Assembly: GCA_963664465.2 (NCBI GenBank)
Contig: CAXXSU010000002.1
Span: forward strand, 62,001-126,000
Reading direction: 5' to 3'
Length of the DNA: 64,000 nt
Origin: CAVOAK01 sp963664465
GTDB lineage: Bacteria; Pseudomonadota; Alphaproteobacteria; UBA8366; CAVOAK01
The notes beneath the pieces were generated by a model that made no database searches, had not been told where the DNA came from, and saw only the letters and a program-made list of their open reading frames with translations. Every line of letters starts with the position of its first letter. Positions within the stretch are counted from its first letter, which is position 1. The translations under genes and the position numbers were made by a program. Positions 14,814 to 22,318 of the stretch are shown here, piece after piece.

Positions 14814-15550
14814 GGAATCGCATGCGCCAGCCGTCCATCTAATGTGGAAAGCAGCGATTTTTGATCCGGTTCAGCAGCCACTGTCATGCAGCGCCAAGGC
14901 AGCGAGGAGATCACATCGGCAACCGCAGCACTTAAACAAATCGCCTCCACCTTCTGGCAAGAGTCGCTGAGGCCGGCAGTCGTCATGAGATTAACAAACG
15001 TCTTTGCCGTGCGGGGAGAAAAAAACAGGGCGTAATCGAGCCCACCAACTCGCATCGCCTCACATAACTCTTCGCTAAGGGCGCTTGCCGTCTTGGCGTC
15101 GTAGAGCGCAATTCTTTGTACCTCGTAACCGGACTTCCGAAGCTCTGCCGCCAATTCACCGGCGATCGACCGACCCGCCGCGTGAAGAAGTGCGCCGCGC
15201 GCAGGGAGCCAGGCTTTCTTAACGAGGGCGACCAGATCTTCAACGTTGCCACCCGCATCGTCGACATCGGCAAAGCCCACCGAGCGGGCCGCCGCCGCGG
15301 TCGCGTCCCCGACGGCAAACACTTTGAGGCTTCGCTGCGCGCTAACTCTCGCAAACGAACGAACGCCGTTTGCCGACGTGAACAACAAGCCTGCCGTATT
15401 TTTCAAATCTGGGACGATGTCCTCAAGCGCGACAATTTCCAGCATTGGCTCGAGGAGGACATTGGCATTGCGGCGACGAAGTTCCGCCGCCAGCGGCTCC
15501 GCATCCTCAAGCGGACGCGTCACCAATATGGTCAGGGATCGGTCCTGCAT
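14810..15550 (-). CDS. hemD: Uroporphyrinogen-III synthase
   Basis: HemD cyclises hydroxymethylbilane to uroporphyrinogen III. The frame is open far upstream into hemC, but the real protein starts at ATG 15550 (MQDRSLTILVTRPLEDAEPLA), one base after the hemC stop, giving 246 residues. Typical HemD features are the N-terminal VTRP, LLFTSANGVRSFA (~56-68), the FAVGDATAAAA segment and FFSPRTAKTF. Fused or separate Mic60-like domains often follow HemD in this class. Confidence 0.92.
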   Translation of the reverse strand: MQDRSLTILVTRPLEDAEPLAAELRRRNANVLLEPMLEIVALEDIVPDLKNTAGLLFTSANGVRSFARVSAQRSLKVFAVGDATAAAARSVGFADVDDAGGNVEDLVALVKKAWLPARGALLHAAGRSIAGELAAELRKSGYEVQRIALYDAKTASALSEELCEAMRVGGLDYALFFSPRTAKTFVNLMTTAGLSDSCQKVEAICLSAAVADVISSLPWRCMTVAAEPDQKSLLSTLDGRLAHAIP

Positions 15551-15551
15551 C

Positions 15552-16490
15552 CTAGTTCTGAGCGAAGAAATCGGGGCCAATCGCAGTCCGGAGTTCGCGG
15601 CCCACATCCGCGGCCATCGCAGGCGCGTCGGTTGGGTCGGCATCACCGCGCGCGCGTTTGATCTCCGTACCGTCGGGCTTGGCCACGAGGGCGCGCAAGT
15701 GGACACGTCCCCGCGCCAATTCCGCGAGACCTGCGATCGGCGTTTGGCAAGATCCATCGAGCACAGCGAGAAAAGCGCGCTCAACGGATACACACAGAGC
15801 GCTCTCATCATCGTTGATCGCTGCAAGCACTTCGCGCACAGGCGCGTCGTCATCGCGACATTCAACGCCAATAGCGCCCTGCGCGACAGCCGGCAAGATA
15901 ACATCCGGTGATATTACCTGTGTTGCGGCTCCCTCCATCCCAAGCCGTTTCAATCCAGCAAGCGCAAGCAGCGTCGCATCGGCATGTCCCGCCTTTATCT
16001 TTTCGATCCGTGTTCCGACATTGCCGCGAAACGGCACGATTTTCAGATCGGGCCGAAACGCCAGGAGTTGAGCCTGACGCCGCAACGATGCTGTCCCCAC
16101 AACAGCACCCTCCGGCAGCACCTCCAACGCCAGGGCGTCCTTGCCGATGAACGCGTCACGCGGATCCTCGCGCGCGAGAACGGCGGCAATGCCGAGGCCG
16201 CTGGGCAGTTGGGTTTCGAGATCTTTCATGGAATGAACTGCTGCGTCGATCCGACCGGCCATCAAGGACTCTTCGATTTCCTTTGCAAACAGTCCCTTTC
16301 CACCGACTTCGGAGAGGCGGCGATCGACGACTCGGTCGCCAGTCGTAGTAATCTCGACGACCTCAAGCTCAAGCTCCGGACGACACTCGGCGAGGCGGTT
16401 GCATACCAGTGACGTTTGGGCAATCGCGAGCGGCGAGGCCCGCGTCCCGAGGCGCAGCAGTCCGGGCATATTCGATGAATGCTCGACCAT
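15552..16490 (-). CDS. hemC: Porphobilinogen deaminase (hydroxymethylbilane synthase)
   Basis: 312 residues from ATG 16490 (a TTG six bases upstream is an alternative). Diagnostic segments are RLGTRASPLAIAQ at the N terminus, the VHSMKDL motif, GTASLRRQAQL, the FRGNVGTRIEK segment and the dipyrromethane-cofactor Cys in LDGSCQTPIAG. It polymerises four porphobilinogen units into the linear tetrapyrrole used by HemD. First gene of the heme operon, divergent from tsaD with about 110 bp between them that must hold both promoters. Confidence 0.96.
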   Translation of the reverse strand: MVEHSSNMPGLLRLGTRASPLAIAQTSLVCNRLAECRPELELEVVEITTTGDRVVDRRLSEVGGKGLFAKEIEESLMAGRIDAAVHSMKDLETQLPSGLGIAAVLAREDPRDAFIGKDALALEVLPEGAVVGTASLRRQAQLLAFRPDLKIVPFRGNVGTRIEKIKAGHADATLLALAGLKRLGMEGAATQVISPDVILPAVAQGAIGVECRDDDAPVREVLAAINDDESALCVSVERAFLAVLDGSCQTPIAGLAELARGRVHLRALVAKPDGTEIKRARGDADPTDAPAMAADVGRELRTAIGPDFFAQN

Positions 16491-16600
16491 GACCAATCTC
16501 TACCGCGATCGAGAGCAGGACGGAAGCGCCGGAGGAGATTGGCGACGATCGAGCGGACCGGTTTGCGCAGATTGCGGCGGCGCGCTACAACGCGGCCGCA

Positions 16601-17644
16601 ATGCGTGTTCTCGGTATCGAAACTTCGTGTGATGAGACGGCCGCGGCCGTGGTCAGTGACGGCCGCGAGATTCTGTCCAACATCGTACTTTCGCAAGTCG
16701 ATGAACACCGACCGTATTGTGGAGTCGTGCCGGAAATTGCCGCCCGCAGCCACTTGACACATATCGATGGCCTAGTCGCCCGGGCCGTGGAAGAAGCGCG
16801 CATCGACTTCGCGGACTTGGACGGTGTCGCTGCCACCGGCGGCCCTGGCCTGATCAGCGGCATAATGGTTGGCATGATGACGGCCAAGGCAATTGCCCTG
16901 GTTCACGGACTTCCCCTTATTGCCGTCAATCATCTGGAAGGCCACGCACTGACGCCGCGCCTCACTGAGAACATCGATTACCCCTTTCTGCTGCTGCTCA
17001 TATCGGGCGGCCACACGCAACTCCTGGCGATTGCCGATACCGCCGACTACCACTGCTACGGCACGACTGTCGACGACGCGGCCGGCGAAGCTTTCGATAA
17101 GACCGCTACGTTGCTGGAACTTGGTTATCCCGGTGGACCGGCGATCGAAAGGGCTGCGACCAGCGGCGACGAACACCGCTATGATTTGCCCCGGCCGATG
17201 AAGGGACGACCCGGTTGCGATTTTTCCTTTTCAGGCCTGAAGACCGCGGTACGCCATAAGGTTGCGCGTCTACCGGACGGATACATCAACGCCACCGACG
17301 CCGCCGACATAGCGGCCAGCTTTCAAGCGGCGGTCGCCGACGTTCTTGCGGACCGCTGCGGCAATGCGATTGCTCGGTTCCGCGACGAATTCCCAAACGG
17401 TCGGTCGCTGGTCTTGGCCGGCGGTGTCGCCGCAAACCAACATCTCAGAGCAAAACTCGCGGCGGTCGCCGACCACGCCGGTCTCAAATTTGTTGCACCG
17501 CCCGCCGCGCTATGCACGGACAATGCGGCTATGATCGCGTGGGCGGGGATCGAGCGGCTTCAACGCGGCCTTGTCGACGAGCTCAATTTTGCCGTTCGTC
17601 CGCGTTGGCCTCTCGACGAACGTCATGCGGTGCCGGCCAAGTAG
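16601..17644 (+). CDS. tsaD: tRNA N6-threonylcarbamoyladenosine transferase
   Basis: 347 residues, the universal TsaD/Kae1 enzyme that transfers the threonylcarbamoyl group to A37 of ANN-decoding tRNAs. Motifs: N-terminal GIETSCDETAAAV, the metal-binding His pair in NHLEGH (H111, H115), LLISGGHTQ, DDAAGEAFDK and VLAGGVAAN near the C terminus. The family's usual EHRPYGGVVPE reads YCGVVPE here. Probably co-transcribed with the downstream oxygenase-like pair and gpsA. Confidence 0.96.
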   Translation: MRVLGIETSCDETAAAVVSDGREILSNIVLSQVDEHRPYCGVVPEIAARSHLTHIDGLVARAVEEARIDFADLDGVAATGGPGLISGIMVGMMTAKAIALVHGLPLIAVNHLEGHALTPRLTENIDYPFLLLLISGGHTQLLAIADTADYHCYGTTVDDAAGEAFDKTATLLELGYPGGPAIERAATSGDEHRYDLPRPMKGRPGCDFSFSGLKTAVRHKVARLPDGYINATDAADIAASFQAAVADVLADRCGNAIARFRDEFPNGRSLVLAGGVAANQHLRAKLAAVADHAGLKFVAPPAALCTDNAAMIAWAGIERLQRGLVDELNFAVRPRWPLDERHAVPAK

Positions 17645-17665
17645 GCCGGTGATACAGGCGGCCTT

Positions 17666-18325
17666 ATGGAAACGACATCACAGCAGGCAGAAGTTGAAGT
17701 CCGCGCGTATTTCACGACACCGGTTGTTTTCGCCGAACTAGAGAATCCGGAGCAGCTCAACATTGAGTTGCGGCAAACCATTCTCGAACGCCGCACGGAA
17801 GAGACAGGTCGGCCACAAACCGATGACGTCTGCTGGAGTTCGAACTGGGATTTTGCCTCTTGGGGAGGCGAGGCAGCAAATAGGCTGCTCGAGTCGTTTG
17901 CTGCGATTGGCCACGACATGACGCAGGTCCGTCCTGCCGAAAACGTGTCTCTATCACAGGAAATTCCATGGAGTTTGAGTGCTCGCGCCGTTGTCAACCC
18001 GGATGGCGAAGCAAGTCTGCTGCATGCGCATCCAAATTGCTTCTGGTCAGGTGTGTATTACGTAGACGACGGCGGTGCCACAAACGATAGCGCGGTCGCT
18101 GGAGAGCTTGAACTGCTCGACCCGCGAGGACCGGCCCCTGTGATGTACAGTTCTGCGGTCCGCATGAACGTCCCCGGCGGCGAGAATGCCGGCGGCTATC
18201 ATCGAATTACGCCGAAGAGCGGATTGATGGTGGTTTTTCCATCCTGGCTGCAGCACGCAGTGACACCCTATCGAGGCACCGGCACCCGCATTTCGATCGC
18301 CATCAACCTGTTCGTCCGGAAGTGA
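17666..18325 (+). CDS. TIGR02466-type putative 2OG-Fe(II) oxygenase, copy 1
   Basis: 219 residues, 21 bp after tsaD. The core carries LHAHPNCFWSGVYYVDDGG (His ligand region) and a distal WLQHAVTPYRGTGTRISIAIN block with His and the Arg expected to hold 2-oxoglutarate, the cupin pattern of TIGR02466 proteins. Substrate unknown; members are annotated as putative hydroxylases. It is paralogous to the next gene along its whole length (W.S.WDF..W motif, VYYVDDGGA, DPRGPA, PSWLQH/PAWLSH), a tandem duplication since diverged. Confidence 0.75.
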   Translation: METTSQQAEVEVRAYFTTPVVFAELENPEQLNIELRQTILERRTEETGRPQTDDVCWSSNWDFASWGGEAANRLLESFAAIGHDMTQVRPAENVSLSQEIPWSLSARAVVNPDGEASLLHAHPNCFWSGVYYVDDGGATNDSAVAGELELLDPRGPAPVMYSSAVRMNVPGGENAGGYHRITPKSGLMVVFPSWLQHAVTPYRGTGTRISIAINLFVRK

Positions 18326-18346
18326 CGGCAGGCAGAGGGACGAACC

Positions 18347-18994
18347 ATGTCGACACCGCAGCTGCAGACACCGGCGAAAATTTCGATTCAGGGATTTTTT
18401 GCGACACCCGTCGCGATCACCCAAATTCCGGAGGCCGCTGGGATCAATCTTGAACTCAAGACACTGATCCTCGAACGCGCCCAATCTGTGCCGAGCACGG
18501 ATCACTCCAACCGTGGCGGTTGGCAATCGACGTGGGATTTTCAGGACTGGAGCGGGGAGCCGGGCCACATCATTCTAAGCGCAGCCAAGCGAGTGGCCAT
18601 GAGCTTGACCTGCGATCGCGCTGGCAATGCCGTTTCGCCAGACTGGAAGATCAACAGCTGGGCTAATATCAATCGGCGCGATAATGGCAATGAATTCCAC
18701 ATTCACGCGGGCTGCCTTTGGTCGGGCACTTATTACGTCGATGACGGAGGCGCAGCGGAGGACGAGGCGCTGGGGGGAGAATTTGAGATTCAAGACCCGA
18801 GGGGACCAGCCGCGATCATGTATGCACCGACGCTGGCACCCAAAGTCCCGGGCGGGCTTTCGACCGGTGTCTCCGAACTGATTCGGCCAAAAGCCGGCAC
18901 GATGATCCTCTTTCCCGCATGGTTGAGCCACTCCGTGCGGCCATACAAAGGCGATGACGTGCGAATTTCCATTGCATTTAACCTGAGCCTGTAG
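18347..18994 (+). CDS. TIGR02466-type putative 2OG-Fe(II) oxygenase, copy 2
   Basis: 215 residues. Same architecture as its neighbour: FHIHAGCLWSGTYYVDDGG and LSHSVRPYKGDDVRISIAFN hold the candidate Fe and 2-oxoglutarate ligands. The pro-rich loop of copy 1 (HAHPN) is HIHAG here, so substrate preference may differ. It sits 21 bp after copy 1 and 3 bp before gpsA, indicating one transcript. Confidence 0.75.
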   Translation: MSTPQLQTPAKISIQGFFATPVAITQIPEAAGINLELKTLILERAQSVPSTDHSNRGGWQSTWDFQDWSGEPGHIILSAAKRVAMSLTCDRAGNAVSPDWKINSWANINRRDNGNEFHIHAGCLWSGTYYVDDGGAAEDEALGGEFEIQDPRGPAAIMYAPTLAPKVPGGLSTGVSELIRPKAGTMILFPAWLSHSVRPYKGDDVRISIAFNLSL

Positions 18995-18997
18995 GCG

Positions 18998-19999
18998 ATG
19001 GCCCGGCTAGCGATCATTGGCGGCGGAGCATGGGGAACGGCCCTTGCCTGCGTCGTGCGTCGGGCCGGTGGCCAGGCCATTTTATGGGCACGCGAAGCCG
19101 AAGTCGTAGATGCCGTCAACGCCGGCCGTGGCAACCCAATCTATCTTCCCGGCGCCGAACTTGAACCGGGTATCGCCGCGACAACCGACATTGCAGAAGC
19201 TGTCGACGGAATCGATGCAGCACTTTTGGTGGCCCCGGCGCAGCACCTCCGCGCCGTTGCATCGAGCATGGCGCCATCCCTCGCCACCAGCGCGACGGTT
19301 GTAATCTGTACCAAAGGGATTGAACAGAAGAGCTGTGCACTGATGTCGGAGGTGGTAGCCGAAGCGCTGCCCGAGTCACCGGTCGCAATATTGTCGGGTC
19401 CGACATTTGCGGCAGAGGTTACCGCAGATCTTCCTACTGCCGTGACGCTTGCGACCGAACACGTGCAGATTGGCGAGGACATTGTATCGGCCATCGGAAC
19501 GCCGCGATTTCGAACTTACCTGTCAAGCGATCCCGTCGGCGCGCAAATCGGTGGCGCCGTCAAGAATGTGCTGGCAATCGCCTGCGGCGTCGTTGCCGGA
19601 CGACAAATGGGCGACAATGCGCGGGCAGCAATCATCACGCGCGGACTGGCCGAGATGGTTAGGCTTGGCGTGGCGAAGGGCGGCCAGGCAGAAACACTTA
19701 TGGGACTTTCAGGGCTGGGTGACCTGACCCTCACATGCACGGGTCCGCAGTCGCGCAATATGTCGCTCGGACAAGCGCTCGGCGAGGGACACACACTCGA
19801 AGAGATATTGGCGGCGCGCTCTTCGGTGACGGAAGGCGTATATACCGCCACGGCCGTCCGCGTTCTGGCCGATCAGCTCGGCATCGATCTGCCGATTTGC
19901 ACTGCCGTTGACGACGTGGTCAATCGCGGCGCAGACCTGGATGAAACCATTGCCGGACTGCTGGCACGGCCATTCACAAGCGAGAGCATTTCAGCCTAA
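18998..19999 (+). CDS. gpsA: Glycerol-3-phosphate dehydrogenase [NAD(P)+]
   Basis: 333 residues. Rossmann signature IIGGGAWGTALA at the N terminus, the CTKGIE segment, SGPTFAAEV, the catalytic Lys region GGAVKNVLAIACG and GLGDLTLTC are all present. It reduces dihydroxyacetone phosphate to sn-glycerol-3-phosphate for phospholipid synthesis. tsaD-gpsA linkage is common in Alphaproteobacteria; here the oxygenase-like pair lies in between. Confidence 0.96.
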   Translation: MARLAIIGGGAWGTALACVVRRAGGQAILWAREAEVVDAVNAGRGNPIYLPGAELEPGIAATTDIAEAVDGIDAALLVAPAQHLRAVASSMAPSLATSATVVICTKGIEQKSCALMSEVVAEALPESPVAILSGPTFAAEVTADLPTAVTLATEHVQIGEDIVSAIGTPRFRTYLSSDPVGAQIGGAVKNVLAIACGVVAGRQMGDNARAAIITRGLAEMVRLGVAKGGQAETLMGLSGLGDLTLTCTGPQSRNMSLGQALGEGHTLEEILAARSSVTEGVYTATAVRVLADQLGIDLPICTAVDDVVNRGADLDETIAGLLARPFTSESISA

Positions 20000-20090
20000 A
20001 CACGACTGACGGCAGACTGGATCAGCCCGCGTTGATCGCATAGTCTTTGCTGCTGATATTCAGCCGCCAATGGTCAGGAGCCATCAAGCT

Positions 20091-20384
20091 ATGCTATTTG
20101 CCATTCATGCCCTCGATGCACCTGGATCGCTCGACAAGCGCATAGCATTGCGTCCTGATCACCGTGAGTATCTTGCCGGCATCCGCGACCGCACTGCTTT
20201 TTCGGGGCCGCTCATAGCTGACGATGGCGAAACCATGGTCGGTAGCCTGATGGTGATGGATTTCCCCGATCGCGGGGCGGTAGAAACTTGGCTCGATGGC
20301 GAGCCATACAACCGGGGCGGCCTATTCGCGAGTGTCGCGATCTATGCCTACAATGGAGCGCCAGGCCCCTTCCAACCTGAGTGA
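20091..20384 (+). CDS. YciI-like protein
   Basis: The ATG at 20091 (MLFAIHALD) with CAGGAG nine bases upstream is preferred over a start 21 bases earlier; 97 residues. The ferredoxin-like YciI fold is indicated by the N-terminal strand with His, the R..HR.YL segment, GPLIADDGETMVGSLMVMDF and PYNRGGLFASV. The conserved His-Asp pair of the family is present. Biochemical role undefined; it regularly sits between gpsA and the EVE gene in this class. Confidence 0.88.
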   Translation: MLFAIHALDAPGSLDKRIALRPDHREYLAGIRDRTAFSGPLIADDGETMVGSLMVMDFPDRGAVETWLDGEPYNRGGLFASVAIYAYNGAPGPFQPE

Positions 20385-20393
20385 GGACGAGAC

Positions 20394-20807
20394 GTGGCCC
20401 ATTGGCTTTTCAAATCTGAACCGGAAACCTGGTCGTGGGACGATCAGGTCCGCGACGGCGCCGCGGAATGGGATGGCGTACGCAACCATCAAGCCGCCAA
20501 CAACATGAAAGCGATGAATGTCGGTGATCTCGGCTTCTTCTATCATTCCGGCAGCGAACGTCAGATCGTCGGCATCGTCGAGGTGGTCAAGGAATACTAT
20601 CCCGACCATACCGACGCATCGGGCCGCTTCGGCATGGTCGACGTAAAAGCCGTGAAGAAGTTCACTGAGCCGGTCACACTCGCTGCCGTAAAGGCCGAAC
20701 CTCGGCTGCAAGAACTCCTCCTCGTCCGCCATTCCCGATTGTCGGTCATGCCCATCGACGACGACGCCTGGTCGCTGATTTGCGCGATGGGAAAAACCGA
20801 GGGCTGA
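20394..20807 (+). CDS. EVE-domain protein
   Basis: GTG start; 137 residues forming a single EVE (PUA-like) domain: HWLFKSEPETWSWDD, WDGVRNHQAANNMKAM, GDLGFFYHSG and a C-terminal LSVMPI. EVE domains bind modified bases in RNA or DNA. Nine bases separate it from the YciI gene, so they are probably co-expressed. Confidence 0.92.
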   Translation: MAHWLFKSEPETWSWDDQVRDGAAEWDGVRNHQAANNMKAMNVGDLGFFYHSGSERQIVGIVEVVKEYYPDHTDASGRFGMVDVKAVKKFTEPVTLAAVKAEPRLQELLLVRHSRLSVMPIDDDAWSLICAMGKTEG

Positions 20808-20823
20808 GAGCACTCGGACAAAC

Positions 20824-21171
20824 GTGTCTCTTCCACAGATACCGACAGCCCTGTGTCAACTCAACGAGATTCCCGACGGCGAGGCACGCGGCTTCACGCT
20901 TGACCCCGACGGCACACGCACCGAGATCTTTATCGTCCGCAAAGGTGCCAAGGCATTTGGCTACATCAACTCATGCCCGCATGCGCGCTGGCCGCTGGAG
21001 TTTATCGACGACCAATTCATGACGCTCGACAAGCGTCATATCCAATGCGTCAATCATGGGGCCTGGTTCGAGATCGAAACCGGATTCTGTCTCGGCGGGC
21101 CATGCAAGGGAGAGTCGCTCAAGTCGTTCCCCGTGCGGCTCAGCGAAGGTTGGATCGTTGCAGACCGCTAA
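20824..21171 (+). CDS. Small Rieske [2Fe-2S] protein
   Basis: GTG start; 115 residues. Cluster ligands are visible as the CPH box (SCPHARWPL) and CxxH box (QCVNHGAWFEIETG), i.e. the C-x-H...C-x-x-H Rieske pattern, followed by GFCLGGPC in which the extra Cys pair is typical of this stand-alone group. Likely a ferredoxin-like electron carrier. It ends convergently with the SDR gene, overlapping by 4 bp. Confidence 0.85.
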   Translation: MSLPQIPTALCQLNEIPDGEARGFTLDPDGTRTEIFIVRKGAKAFGYINSCPHARWPLEFIDDQFMTLDKRHIQCVNHGAWFEIETGFCLGGPCKGESLKSFPVRLSEGWIVADR

Positions 21172-21911
21172 GTTGCGGCGCCGCCATTACAGGCAATCAT
21201 CTGGCCGGTCACAAAGCCCCCCTCTTCGGACGTCAGAAATCCACACAGCGCACCCACATGGGCAGGCTCGCCCAGATGCCCAAGCGGGATTTCCGCGATC
21301 ATCTCAGCGCTATGCTGATCGGCCGCAGAACCCGCATCGTCAGGCGCGATCGGACCAGGAGAAATCGCGTTGACGGTTATGCCGCTCGGGCCAAATTCCT
21401 TTGCCAGTGACTTGGTCAATCCCCACACACCATGCTTCGCAACTGAGATCGGCGCGCCTTCGATATTGCCGCGTATTGCGTTCATGCCAGTGAAGTTGAC
21501 GATCCGTCCCCAGCCTTGCGCGACCATCCCCGGCAAAAAGGCGCGCGACAGTCGGAAGGCCGCGTTCAAATCGACATCCATCACCAACTGCCACTCTTCG
21601 TCCGTTGTCTCCAGGAAGGGTCCATGGGGGCGTATGGCCGCGTTGTTTGCGAGAATATCGACTGTTCCGAATCGCTTGAGCGCCTCCGCAGTCATGCGGT
21701 CGATCGCTTTCGGATCGCCGACATCGCCCATGGCGACAAGAGCGCTTGCTCCTAAATTTATGGCCTCAGCGGCTACCGCATCGCATGCCTTCCGATCCGA
21801 TGACCCGTTGACGATGACGTTGCATCCGCGTTCGGCCAACTCAAGTACAATGGCGCGGCCGATCTTGCGACCCGAGCCGGTCACAAAGGCGGTTCTGGTG
21901 CTTGCGTTCAT
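21168..21911 (-). CDS. SDR-family protein lacking the catalytic Ser and Tyr
   Basis: 247 residues with a full FabG-like Rossmann fold: TGSGRKIGRA (~11-20) for the cofactor, NNAA (~89-92), Asn at ~116, and the C-terminal ISPGPIAPDD. In the active site, however, the YxxxK motif reads I155-S-V-A-K159, so the Tyr is Ile; thirteen residues before it the Ser position is Gly (NFTGMNA). Only the Lys remains. It may bind NAD(P)H without classical dehydrogenase chemistry, or use other residues. Confidence 0.85.
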   Translation of the reverse strand: MNASTRTAFVTGSGRKIGRAIVLELAERGCNVIVNGSSDRKACDAVAAEAINLGASALVAMGDVGDPKAIDRMTAEALKRFGTVDILANNAAIRPHGPFLETTDEEWQLVMDVDLNAAFRLSRAFLPGMVAQGWGRIVNFTGMNAIRGNIEGAPISVAKHGVWGLTKSLAKEFGPSGITVNAISPGPIAPDDAGSAADQHSAEMIAEIPLGHLGEPAHVGALCGFLTSEEGGFVTGQMIACNGGAAT

Positions 21912-22318
21912 CGATCGATTCTCCTTCTGCCAATCTCGGCATCACCTGAATTCGGTTTTCGCAATAGATTAAAGAAAACCCTAGGCGAGTTCCTAGCTCG
22001 CGACTTTGTCCGCAAGACCCAGCGCCTCGCCGTTCACGTTGCGCATGATCGCGCCCGTCGCGCGATCCTTCCGACCCTCAGAAGTCTCCATTACGTTCTC
22101 CGGGTTGCGGCCATAGTGCTTCGCAAAGGCCACGCCGCCGCTCGACTCTGTGAATCAGATCGCTTGCGGTTTTCGCTATCTTGTCTGCCCCGATGTTTCC
22201 TCCCATTATACGCGGCGACATCCTGCCCCGGTGGCGTTTGACCGGCGGCAACGGCCGGTAGGCATGAATTCGGCCAGCTCAACAAAGTTACAAGCACTCG
22301 TGCCATCGGGGGCCAATA
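21912..22318. other. Intergenic region upstream of acs
   Basis: Apart from a possible 46-residue minus-strand frame (21993-22133) no gene is supported. The region should hold the divergent promoters of the SDR gene and acs. Confidence 0.4.
21993..22133 (-). CDS. Possible small protein (46 aa)
   Basis: A GTG-started frame reads MAFAKHYGRNPENVMETSEG... and ends ALGLADKVAS. The composition is protein-like (charged, no low complexity) and it fills otherwise empty space, but there is no clear ribosome site and no family is recognised. A shorter product from ATG 22091 (32 aa) is possible. It could also be the 3' remnant of a longer gene. Confidence 0.28.
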   Translation of the reverse strand: MAFAKHYGRNPENVMETSEGRKDRATGAIMRNVNGEALGLADKVAS

